Below, piece by piece: positions 1 to 6,335 of a stretch of 9,273 bases of DNA (within the stretch, counting starts at the first letter, position 1; every line of letters starts with the position of its first letter). The DNA lies in contig DASVWH010000120.1 of NCBI GenBank assembly GCA_036389715.1, forward strand, positions 1-9,273, in the 5' to 3' direction. The DNA is from DASVWH01 sp036389715. Its GTDB lineage: Bacteria > Acidobacteriota > Blastocatellia > Pyrinomonadales > Pyrinomonadaceae. A program made the position numbers and the translations under genes. Below the pieces are notes generated by a model. That model had not been told where the DNA came from. It saw only the letters and a program-made list of their open reading frames with translations, and did not search any database.

Positions 1-1
1 G

Positions 2-1345
2 GAGGGCGACCTGGTTTTCGTCACGGGCCATCCGGGCTCGACCTCGCGCCTGAACACGGTCGCGCATCTCGAATTTTTGCGCGACACGGCCATCCCGCTG
101 CTCCTGCGCGTGCTCGAAAGCCGCCGCGAGATGCTCAAGAAATATATGGCGCAGGGCGAAGAGCAGACGCGGCGCGCGCAGAACGAACTCAACAGCATCG
201 AGAACAGCATCAAGGTTTACAAGGGACAGCTGGCGGGCCTGCAGAGCAAGTCTCTGATGGACCGCAAGCTCGCCACCGAAAAGGCGCTGCGCCAGTCCGT
301 CACGTCCGACCCGCGCCGCCAGAAGGAGTACGGCGATGCCTGGGATGCCATCGCGCACGCACGCGGGGGCGAGGCTTCCTACGAGCGCGAGCGCAGGTTC
401 CTGGACCTCGCCGCGGCCTTCAATCCGACGCTCTTCGGCTACGCGCGGACGCTGGTCCGGCTGGCCGCCGAATCCGAGAAGCCAAACGCCGAACGCCTGC
501 CGGAATACACGGACGCACGCCGCGCCTCGCTCGAACTCGGGTTGTACTCGACCGCGCCCGTCTACGACGATTTCGAGAAGCTCAAGCTGGCGGACTCGCT
601 CGCCCTCTTCGTCTCGACCTACGGCGCTAATCATCCGCTGGTCGCGCGCGTGATGAACGGCAAGACGCCCGAGGCCCGCGCCGCCGAGCTGATTGACGGC
701 ACGAAGCTCAAAGACCCCGCCTTTCGCAAGCAGCTCGCGGCGGGCGGGCGGCAGGCCATCGAGTCGTCCGCCGACCCGATGATCCTGCTCGCACGCAGCA
801 TTGATACGGAGGCCAGGGAGGTGCGCAAGCGCTACGAGTCCGAGGTGGTCGGCGTCGAGCGCACGAGCTACGGGAAGATAGCGCGCGCGCTCTTCGAGAC
901 CGAAGGCACGAAGCTCTATCCAGATGCGACCTTCACGCTGCGTCTCTCCTACGGCGCGGTCAAGGGCTACATGGAGAACGGCCAGAAGCTCGCGCCCTTT
1001 ACGACCATCGGCGGGCTCTACGAACGCTCCGCGAAGTACAAGGCGGCGTTTCCCTACAATCTGCCGCCGCGCTGGATGGAGAAGAAGTCTGCGCTGAATA
1101 TGAAGACGCCCTATAACTTCGTTTCGACCAACGACATCATCGGCGGCAACTCCGGCTCGCCAACCATCAACAGCAAGGGCGAGCTGGTCGGCCTGATCTT
1201 CGACGGCAACATCCAGTCGCTGGTCGGCAACTTCAGCTACGACGAATCGGTCAACCGCGCCATCTCGGTTGATTCGCGCGGGATGCTCGAAGTCATGCGC
1301 AAGCTCTTCGGCGCTAACGAGCTGGTTGAAGAACTGACCAGATAA
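2..1345 (+). CDS. Peptidase S46 family dipeptidyl-peptidase, DPP7-like (5' partial)
   Basis: The reading frame is open from base 2, so the gene starts left of the window; 447 C-terminal residues of an enzyme usually near 700 are present. The family removes dipeptides from peptide N-termini in the periplasm, feeding amino-acid use. Visible features are the family motif GDLVFVTGHPGSTSR at the left edge, a long helical, charged segment (about 100-330) matching the helical domain that caps the S46 active site, and the nucleophile motif GGNSGSP with the serine codon at 1151-1153. The catalytic His and Asp would be in the missing part. From serine, +16/+17/+18 read Phe-Asp-Gly. By alignment from memory to P. 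gingivalis DPP11 (Ser655, Phe671, Asp672, Arg673), Gly replaces the Arg that gives acidic P1 specificity, so a DPP7-like hydrophobic or broad P1 preference is inferred. The internal TTG at 77 is not a credible start because the conserved motif lies before it. Confidence 0.93.
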   Translation, partial: EGDLVFVTGHPGSTSRLNTVAHLEFLRDTAIPLLLRVLESRREMLKKYMAQGEEQTRRAQNELNSIENSIKVYKGQLAGLQSKSLMDRKLATEKALRQSVTSDPRRQKEYGDAWDAIAHARGGEASYERERRFLDLAAAFNPTLFGYARTLVRLAAESEKPNAERLPEYTDARRASLELGLYSTAPVYDDFEKLKLADSLALFVSTYGANHPLVARVMNGKTPEARAAELIDGTKLKDPAFRKQLAAGGRQAIESSADPMILLARSIDTEAREVRKRYESEVVGVERTSYGKIARALFETEGTKLYPDATFTLRLSYGAVKGYMENGQKLAPFTTIGGLYERSAKYKAAFPYNLPPRWMEKKSALNMKTPYNFVSTNDIIGGNSGSPTINSKGELVGLIFDGNIQSLVGNFSYDESVNRAISVDSRGMLEVMRKLFGANELVEELTR

Positions 1346-1362
1346 GACCGGGAAGACAAGGG

Positions 1363-1449
1363 CGAAGGGCGAAAGTGTGTGAACGCCGCTGAAGGCGTCA
1401 ACCGTGAATGAAGACCGAGCTTCCGCACGGTTCACACTTTCGCCCTTCG
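1363..1449. repeat. Long imperfect inverted repeat downstream of the S46 gene
   Basis: The left arm at 1363-1384 matches the reverse complement of the right arm at 1430-1449 over 20 bases, with a 2-base (TG) bulge in the left arm. About 45 bases lie between the arms. A second hairpin inside, with arms 1397-1406 and 1426-1435 (one mismatch) plus an inner GAAG/CTTC pair, shares bases 1430-1435 with the outer arm, so the two folds exclude each other. Its place 18 bases after the peptidase stop suits a transcription-end or mRNA-stabilising structure, but no T-run follows directly, so it is not a standard intrinsic terminator. Confidence 0.6.
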
Positions 1450-1505
1450 TCTGTCGCCTGTCGCCTTCGTCCGTCGTCTTTTCCCCTTGCCCTTCTTCTT
1501 TGGCC
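1436..1505 (+). repeat. Degenerate pyrimidine-rich tract (CTTCGTC / CTGTCGC units)
   Basis: The plus strand is almost purine-free apart from spaced G residues and repeats loose units such as CTTCGTC, CTGTCGCC and CCGTCGTC, then a CCTTGCCCTTCTTCTTT run. It begins inside the right arm of the preceding inverted repeat, which suggests the arm is one member of this simple repeat. The units are not exact copies. Confidence 0.35.
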
Positions 1506-1550
1506 TCCTGCTTTCCCGCTAGATTTTACCTCTCCGGCCGGACGTTGCAG

Positions 1551-1559
1551 TGATACAAT
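1551..1559 (+). promoter_or_regulatory. Possible extended -10 promoter element
   Basis: TGATACAAT fits the extended -10 pattern TG-N-TAnnnT, with TACAAT at 1554-1559. No good -35 hexamer sits at 16-18 bases upstream. Transcription from here would give a leader of about 245 nt before the gene at 1811. This rests on pattern only; the sigma factor preferences of this lineage are not known to me. Confidence 0.28.
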
Positions 1560-1794
1560 CCGGGCGCGTGTCAGAAGTCCCTTTGCGAAGCTCTTTCGAG
1601 CGATAGCGCGGCGCTCGCGCCAGCCGCTTTTCGCGGCGATTCTCTGGAAGATTCAAGCATGAGAAGGGGCTTTCGGTGCGAAGCGCGCTCAAGCGTTGAC
1701 CCGCCGCCCGGTCAATCGCGGGAACATCTCCGCGACTCGCGCGTGTCAGCAGAGCCGGAGAATTCCGCCGCGACCCGCATTGCTTTCACTCTCC

Positions 1795-1802
1795 GAAGGA
1801 GA
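1795..1802 (+). promoter_or_regulatory. Ribosome binding site of the exported orphan gene
   Basis: GAAGGAGA is a strong Shine-Dalgarno match about 8 bases before the ATG at 1811. It fixes that start and argues against an overlapping frame that runs through the same ATG region. Confidence 0.75.
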
Positions 1803-1810
1803 AAACCCGT

Positions 1811-3082
1811 ATGCGCCTGCAAGCGAATCAGAGGCTCGTCGCGCTCTTGATGATAGCCGCTCTCGCGGCCTCTACGGGCGCGAGCCTGACGGGGCCCGGG
1901 CGCCAGCCCATGAATATCCTCGACTATTACCTGCGGATGCCGCAGCAGTATTTAAAGCACGCGGGCGGCGATGGCGCAGAGGCCCGCCGCGCGGCGCTCT
2001 ACGTCAACGATGTGGAGTACGGATACCTGCTGGCGCGCGAGCCCGACGGGGAGTTCTACAGCGCGCTCTCTTTGTTCAAGCGAGCGGACGGCGGCGACCT
2101 CATCGCCGTCGAGAATCGCGAGTGCGCGCGCGGGTGCAATGAAGAGCTCTATCTGCTCACTTACGAGGACGGCCGTTGGAAGGATGTCACGCCGGGGATG
2201 CTGCCCGCGATTGATGAGGGCGAGCTGCGCGGTACGCTCGCAAAGCAGTTCAAGACGCGGGATGGCTTTCAGCCGCGCATCATGCACAGGCTCGCGGGCG
2301 GAGCGGCCCCGATTGAAGTCAGCGAATACTGGTCCGGCGTCGGGCTCGGGCGGTTGGAGTGGAACGGCGGCGAGTTTGTTTTCAAGCGGCTTGCGGCCGC
2401 AGGCGCGCCGCCCGCGCGAACCGTGCTGGCGAGCGTCGTCAATCCGGCGGGGGACCGCCTGGAAATCATCGGAATCGAGCCTGAGCTGCCCGCCCGCCTG
2501 CCCTTGAAGGGGCGCTTGAACGTCCGCGTAGCCTACGAGCTGCGCTCGGCGCGGGCCTGCCACATCTGGGCGCGCCCCGTCGTCCTGGAGCAGCGCCTGC
2601 CGGACGAATTTACGCACGGCTCGATGCTATACCTGCCGGGCTCGGGCGAGCTGACCACCTGGTTCGGCTTTGACAACCAGGCGCACCTGGACCAGCTCAA
2701 GGTGACGATGGTGGACGACCAGGGAAAGAACCTCCTGACGGTCAACTACAGCGTTGATGCCAACTGGGAAGGCGCGCTGGAATGCCCGACCTTCCGCGTC
2801 GAGTGTTTCCCGAATGACGCGACGCCCGATGCCCCGCTCGCCTGCATGGTCTATCCGAGCGGCGTCCGGCCTGACGGCGTCCGGCCGGACCAGAAGTTCA
2901 CCTATGCCTGGACCACCTCGAAGGGCACGATTACGAGCGGCCAGGGCACGCGCCGCATCATCCTCAACACGGACGGCCTCAACAAAGGGGACCTCACGGC
3001 GCGGGTCGAAGTCGGCGGCCTGCCCGGAAAATGTCAGACCGAATTTCTCTACACCGTCCCCATCCTCAGAATGCCCAGGTGA
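1811..3082 (+). CDS. Exported protein of unknown function with C-terminal Ig/PKD-like domain
   Basis: The product has 423 residues. Residues 1-25 form a signal peptide (RLQANQR, then a hydrophobic LVALLMIAALAAS core) with no lipobox cysteine, so it is probably periplasmic or secreted. Residues about 35-165 (YYLRMPQQYL, then ALSLFKRADGGDLIAV, CARGC, and DGRWKDVTPGMLP) form a compact domain resembling, from memory, uncharacterised exported proteins of Bacteroidota and Acidobacteriota. Residues 200-320 look like a beta-sandwich linker. Residues about 324-415 resemble an Ig/PKD-like fold (FTYAWTTSKGTITSGQGT, then LTARVEVGGLPGKC). The seven cysteines (105, 109, 250, 325, 332, 345, 408) suggest disulfides, with C105-xxx-C109 the likeliest pair. 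A tandem GVRPD duplication sits at 351-360. The ATG is set by a strong Shine-Dalgarno sequence. No catalytic motif is visible, and a binding or structural envelope role is only a guess. Confidence 0.88.
   Translation: MRLQANQRLVALLMIAALAASTGASLTGPGRQPMNILDYYLRMPQQYLKHAGGDGAEARRAALYVNDVEYGYLLAREPDGEFYSALSLFKRADGGDLIAVENRECARGCNEELYLLTYEDGRWKDVTPGMLPAIDEGELRGTLAKQFKTRDGFQPRIMHRLAGGAAPIEVSEYWSGVGLGRLEWNGGEFVFKRLAAAGAPPARTVLASVVNPAGDRLEIIGIEPELPARLPLKGRLNVRVAYELRSARACHIWARPVVLEQRLPDEFTHGSMLYLPGSGELTTWFGFDNQAHLDQLKVTMVDDQGKNLLTVNYSVDANWEGALECPTFRVECFPNDATPDAPLACMVYPSGVRPDGVRPDQKFTYAWTTSKGTITSGQGTRRIILNTDGLNKGDLTARVEVGGLPGKCQTEFLYTVPILRMPR
2861..2890 (+). repeat. 15-bp in-frame tandem duplication (GVRPD x2)
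   Basis: Bases 2861-2875 and 2876-2890 differ at one position only (third base of the proline codon, T versus G) and encode GVRPD twice in a loop of the Ig-like domain. The reading frame is kept. It looks like a recent slippage or duplication event. Confidence 0.85.
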
Positions 3083-3147
3083 GAACAGTTGTGAACAGGT
3101 AAAGAACGCGCCATGAGCGCGCGGCAGGCGAGAGGTCTAGAACGTCG

Positions 3148-3195
3148 AAAAGGGAGAGAGGAAGACGGCATTGGCCTGTTTCCTCTCTCCCTTTT
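3148..3195. terminator. Bidirectional intrinsic terminator between convergent genes
   Basis: Arms 3148-3163 and 3180-3195 are perfect 16-bp reverse complements around a 16-nt loop. Each arm carries AAAA on its 5' outside and TTTT on its 3' outside, so the transcript from either strand ends in a stable hairpin whose base includes a U-run. It lies between the stop at 3082 (+) and the pcrA stop at 3247 (-), 66 and 52 bases away respectively, as expected for a shared terminator. The stem is rich in GA/CT rather than GC, which is less usual. Confidence 0.72.
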
Positions 3196-3246
3196 GAGAC
3201 TTCAATCCTCTCTGCGCTGCTTCCTTCGTCTCTCCTCGTCCGCTGC

Positions 3247-5646
3247 TCAGGCTTTTTCCAGCCCGGCGTATTTTTCAATCAGCTTCTTCTGACCGAAGCC
3301 CGGAAAGCTGACGGTCAACTTCGCGGAATCGCCCGTGCCTTCGCGCCGCAGAACGAGGCCGCGCCCGTATTTCGGGTGGCGGACGTGTGAGCCGGGAGTG
3401 AAATCGCCGCCCGCGCCCGGCTGTGCCGCGGAGGATGAAGGCGCGCGCGACGTGCGTGACGGATTGCCGGGCGCGGCGGGCGTGCGTTTGATGACGGGCG
3501 GGGGCTGCGCGCCGGGACTCGCTGCTCCGCCGAGGGCCTGCCCGCGCTTGCGAAAGAATTCCGCGATGGAGTCAACGCTGTCGTAAGTCTTGCCTTCATA
3601 CTTCGTGCGGTCTCGCGTGTCCCCGCGCAGGGCACGGGCCGCGTGCTTGTTTTCGAGCGTCGAAGAGCTGCGCGCAAACGAGAGCCAGGAAGCGCCGCGA
3701 GAGAGGTCTTCCATCAGGTCGAGCGGCATCTCGTTGAGGAATTGCGAAGGCTCGGAGGCCATCTCCTCGCCGTAGACGCGCCGCTTCATGGCGTGCGTCA
3801 CGTAGAGGAATCTCTCGGCGCGCGTGATGGCCACGTAGCAGAGCCGCCTCTCCTCCTCCAGCTCGGCCGGATCGGTCGCCGCGCGCGAGTGCGGGAAAAG
3901 CCCGTCTTCGAGCCCGACGATGAAGACCAGCGGAAACTCCAGCCCCTTGGCCGCGTGCATCGTCATCAGGGTCACGGGCGCATCGCGTTTGTACTGGTCC
4001 GTGTCGGAAACAAGCGCCGCGTGGTCTATGAAATCGCGCAGCCCCTCCTGCTCCTGCGCGTCGTAATCAACGGCGGCGTTGACCAGCTCCTGCAAGTTTT
4101 CGAGCCGCGCTTCGGCTTCGTCCGAGTTCTCGGACTTGAGCGCGCCCGAGTAGCCCGTGTCGAGAATGGCCGCCTTGACGACATCGGAGACGGGCGTATC
4201 GGAAGCGGCCGCAGCGCCGGTCGCCTGGACCAGGCCCGTCACGACCTGCCGGAAATTCTTGAGCGCGGCGATGGCGCGCGGCGAGAATCCCTGGCCCTGC
4301 TCCGTGATGATCGAGAGCGTCTCCCAGTGTGAGACGCCGTAATCTTTGGCGCGGCGGGCCAGCTCGTCCAGCGTCTGTTTGCCGATTCCGCGCGGCGGGC
4401 TGTTGATGACGCGCTGGAACGCGATGGAATCATGCGGATTGAGCGCGAGCTTGAGGTAAGAGATGATGTCGCGCACCTCCGCGCGCTCGTAGAAGGAGAA
4501 GCCGCCGACGATGTTATAGGCAATCCCGGCGCGCCGGAGCGACTCTTCAAAGACGCGCGATTGCGCGTTGGTCCGGTAGAGCACGGCGGCGCGCAGGCCC
4601 GGCTCGAAGCGGCGATGCTCTTCGATCTTCGCGGCGACGAAGCGCGCCTCGGCCTCGGCGTCGAAGGCCTGATAGTAGCGAATGCGCTCGCCCGCAGGGT
4701 TCGCCGTCCAGAGCGTCTTGCCCTTGCGCTCCGTGTTGTTTTTGACGACCGCGCCCGCCGTGTCTAGGATGTTCTGCGTCGAGCGGTAGTTCTGTTCGAG
4801 GCGAATCGCTTTGGCGTTCGGGTAATGCTGCTCGAAGTTGAGAATGTTGGTGATGTCAGCGCCGCGCCACTTGTAGACGCTCTGGTCCTCGTCGCCGACG
4901 ACGCAGATGTTCTGCTGCTTCTCGGTCAAAAAGCGGATCAGCGCGAATTGCAGCGTGTTGGTGTCCTGGTACTCGTCAACGAGGATGTAGCGAAACTTGT
5001 CGTTGTACTTCTCCCTGATCTCGGGCACGCGGCGCAGCAGTTGGACGGTCTTAATCATCAGGTCGTCGAAGTCGAGCGCGTTGTTGTTGACGAGCCGCTC
5101 TTCGTAGAGCTGGAAGACACGGGCGATGGCCGCACGCTTTTCGTCGCCGTACTCGACGCGTGCCTTGTAAGACGCGGCATCCTCGCCCCTGTTCTTCGCG
5201 GCCGAGATCGCGCCCTGGACCATCCGCTGACCCATCTGCTTATCGTCATAGCCCAAATCCTTGATGCAAGCCTTGACGAGCCGGACGGAATCGTCCTGAT
5301 CGTAGATCGTGAAGGAGCGCGTGTAGCCGAAGCCTCCGGCCTCTATGTTCTGCCTGAGAATACGGACGCAGAGGCTGTGAAAGGTCGAGACCAGCGGCGC
5401 GCTCGTCAGGTTCTGTCCCTTAAGCAGCTGCTCGATGCGGTCGCGCATCTCCTGCGCCGCTTTGTTAGTGAACGTGACGGCGAGAATATTGTAGGGCGCG
5501 ACGCCGCGCTCCGCTATCAGGTAAGCGATGCGGTAGGTGATGACGCGCGTCTTGCCCGAGCCCGCGCCCGCCAGGATGAGCAGCGGCCCCTCCGTCTCGA
5601 CGACGGCCTCGCGCTGCTGCGGGTTTAGTCCTGAGAGAAAATCCAT
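3247..5646 (-). CDS. pcrA: ATP-dependent 3'-5' DNA helicase PcrA/UvrD
   Basis: This is a 799-residue superfamily 1A helicase that unwinds DNA 3' to 5' in nucleotide excision and mismatch repair, replication restart and removal of recombinase filaments. All motifs are present: Q motif LNPQQREAV (7-15), Walker A AGAGSGKT (26-33), Ia AVTFTNKAA (56-64), Walker B VDEYQDTN (223-230), III GDEDQSVYKWRGAD (251-264), IV LEQNYRST (283-290), V TLMTMHAAKGLEF (559-571) and VI VAITRAE (605-611). After a Pro/Ala/Ser-rich linker (about 704-750), residues 751-799 (GSHVRHPKYGRGLV, ending KYAGLEKA) form the Tudor-like tail that in PcrA/UvrD contacts RNA polymerase. Length is slightly above the usual 720-760 because of that linker. 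The ATG gives a typical N-terminus (MDFLSGLNPQQREAV), but no Shine-Dalgarno sequence precedes it; a heptad repeat ends 8 bases upstream. UvrD is the alternative name; RecB/AddA is excluded by length and tail. Confidence 0.96.
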   Translation of the reverse strand: MDFLSGLNPQQREAVVETEGPLLILAGAGSGKTRVITYRIAYLIAERGVAPYNILAVTFTNKAAQEMRDRIEQLLKGQNLTSAPLVSTFHSLCVRILRQNIEAGGFGYTRSFTIYDQDDSVRLVKACIKDLGYDDKQMGQRMVQGAISAAKNRGEDAASYKARVEYGDEKRAAIARVFQLYEERLVNNNALDFDDLMIKTVQLLRRVPEIREKYNDKFRYILVDEYQDTNTLQFALIRFLTEKQQNICVVGDEDQSVYKWRGADITNILNFEQHYPNAKAIRLEQNYRSTQNILDTAGAVVKNNTERKGKTLWTANPAGERIRYYQAFDAEAEARFVAAKIEEHRRFEPGLRAAVLYRTNAQSRVFEESLRRAGIAYNIVGGFSFYERAEVRDIISYLKLALNPHDSIAFQRVINSPPRGIGKQTLDELARRAKDYGVSHWETLSIITEQGQGFSPRAIAALKNFRQVVTGLVQATGAAAASDTPVSDVVKAAILDTGYSGALKSENSDEAEARLENLQELVNAAVDYDAQEQEGLRDFIDHAALVSDTDQYKRDAPVTLMTMHAAKGLEFPLVFIVGLEDGLFPHSRAATDPAELEEERRLCYVAITRAERFLYVTHAMKRRVYGEEMASEPSQFLNEMPLDLMEDLSRGASWLSFARSSSTLENKHAARALRGDTRDRTKYEGKTYDSVDSIAEFFRKRGQALGGAASPGAQPPPVIKRTPAAPGNPSRTSRAPSSSAAQPGAGGDFTPGSHVRHPKYGRGLVLRREGTGDSAKLTVSFPGFGQKKLIEKYAGLEKA

Positions 5647-5654
5647 GATGAAAT

Positions 5655-5703
5655 AGTAAGCAGTAAGCAGTAAGCAGTAAGCAGTGAGCAGTGAGCTGTA
5701 AAC
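5655..5703. repeat. Heptad tandem repeat, left arm of an inverted pair
   Basis: Seven contiguous 7-bp units are present: four AGTAAGC (5655-5682), two AGTGAGC (5683-5696) and one degenerate TGTAAAC (5697-5703). The array ends 8 bases before the pcrA start codon and is the reverse complement of the second array at 5744-5776, so the pair can form a long imperfect hairpin. Tandem heptamers in intergenic DNA recall the short tandemly repeated repetitive sequences known in filamentous cyanobacteria, but equivalence is not shown. Confidence 0.93.
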
Positions 5704-5730
5704 AATACGTGTTGAGTCGGGCGCAGTCGG
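5702..5730 (-). promoter_or_regulatory. Possible pcrA promoter inside the hairpin loop
   Basis: On the minus strand TATTGT (5707-5702, 4 of 6 to consensus) follows CCGACT (5730-5725, 3 of 6) at exactly 17 bases. It lies in the 40-nt segment between the two heptad arrays. If used, the transcript would begin within the left array and lack the right arm, so only read-through transcripts from the hydrolase gene would form the hairpin. The match is weak. Confidence 0.22.
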
Positions 5731-5743
5731 CAGTTTCTTTCTT

Positions 5744-5776
5744 TCACTGCTTACCGCTCACTGCTTACTGCTCACT
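5744..5776. repeat. Heptad tandem repeat, right arm, overlapping a stop codon
   Basis: The arm contains partial TCACT (5744-5748), GCTTACC (5749-5755), GCTCACT (5756-5762), GCTTACT (5763-5769) and GCTCACT (5770-5776). These are the reverse complements of the AGTAAGC/AGTGAGC units in the left arm, with the two variants alternating here. The last unit contains the TGA stop (5772-5774) of the hydrolase gene, so the repeat reaches into coding sequence. Confidence 0.92.
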
Positions 5777-6329
5777 TGATTAGTTTCTGAATCGCCTTGA
5801 ATTGTTCGTGTTTGGCATCGCGCAGCAGCTCGAAGAGCGCCATCTCGGTCGAAGATGGAATCGCGCCGCTCTGTTGCATCTTGGCGAAGGCCACGTCACG
5901 ATTATGCGGGGCGCGGGCCGAGATGCAGTCGGTCAGGAGATGCACCTGAAGACCGCGCGCGAGCAGATCGTGCGTCGTTTGATTGACGCAGACGTGGGCC
6001 TCTATGCCGCAGATGAGCACCTGCCGGGCGCGCGCCTCTTCGAGCCCCGCCACGAAGCCGCGCGCGCCGCACGAGCTAAAGGCCGTCTTTTCGATTATTT
6101 CCAGATCGGCGGGCAAGACCGTCTTGATTTCGTCGGCCGTCGGCCCGAGGCCGCGCGGGTATTGCTCCGTGACGAGGACGGGAACTTCGAGCAGTCGCGC
6201 GGCGTGAGCGACGAGCGCGATGCGCGCGGCCGTCTCCGTAAAATCCGAGATGGAAGCGCGAAAGGCTTCCTGCATGTCTATGACGGCGAGCACTGTCTGC
6301 GACAGCTCAAGCGTGTTCCGGTGTTGCAT
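5772..6329 (-). CDS. Isochorismatase-family cysteine hydrolase
   Basis: This is a 185-residue cytosolic alpha/beta hydrolase of the isochorismatase-like superfamily, close in pattern to the ISOC1/ISOC2 branch. Using the start chosen here, the catalytic Asp is in VIDMQEAF (D18), the Lys in IIEKTAFSSCG (K81) and the nucleophile Cys in CGIEAHVCVNQT (C114). The later SGAIPSSTEMALFELL segment is typical of ISOC-type proteins. Substrates of this branch are poorly known, so true isochorismate hydrolysis should not be assumed, and no siderophore or menaquinone genes lie nearby. The frame can begin at 6350 (192 residues), but that ATG has no Shine-Dalgarno sequence. AGAGGA sits 6 bases before the ATG at 6329-6327, so the shorter form is preferred. 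pcrA follows on the same strand after 125 bases of repeat DNA and might be co-transcribed. The stop codon lies inside a heptad repeat. Confidence 0.9.
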   Translation of the reverse strand: MQHRNTLELSQTVLAVIDMQEAFRASISDFTETAARIALVAHAARLLEVPVLVTEQYPRGLGPTADEIKTVLPADLEIIEKTAFSSCGARGFVAGLEEARARQVLICGIEAHVCVNQTTHDLLARGLQVHLLTDCISARAPHNRDVAFAKMQQSGAIPSSTEMALFELLRDAKHEQFKAIQKLIK

Positions 6330-6335
6330 GGCCAT

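Larger units (their letters stand above)
1346..1810. other. 465-nt intergenic region with repeats and putative promoter
   Basis: No convincing gene is seen here. The short open frames at 1408-1662 and 1659-1850 are rich in Arg, Ser and Pro, lack ribosome binding sites and resemble no family I know. The region contains, in order, a long inverted repeat just after the peptidase stop, a pyrimidine-rich degenerate tract (about 1436-1505), a possible extended -10 element (1551-1559), and a roughly 245-nt potential leader running to the Shine-Dalgarno sequence of the next gene. Confidence 0.6.

Noticed and set aside
1408..1850. Two short plus-strand frames (1408-1662, 1659-1850) between the peptidase and the orphan gene
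   Set aside because: The first runs through an inverted-repeat arm and a simple pyrimidine tract, the second overlaps the well-supported start at 1811, and neither has a ribosome site or a sensible protein composition.
1952..2617. 221-codon minus-strand frame opposite the exported orphan protein
   Set aside because: It overlaps a gene with a signal peptide and strong ribosome site, and its own composition is Arg/Ala/Gln-rich without recognisable domains.
3643..5628. Long plus-strand open frames (3643-4332 and 4825-5628) antisense to the helicase
   Set aside because: The minus-strand helicase has every family motif. The antisense frames follow from high-GC third positions and show no family motif or good ribosome binding site.
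5655..5776. CRISPR-like array
   Set aside because: Units are 7 bp and contiguous with no spacers, and no cas gene is nearby. This is a tandem simple repeat in inverted pairs.
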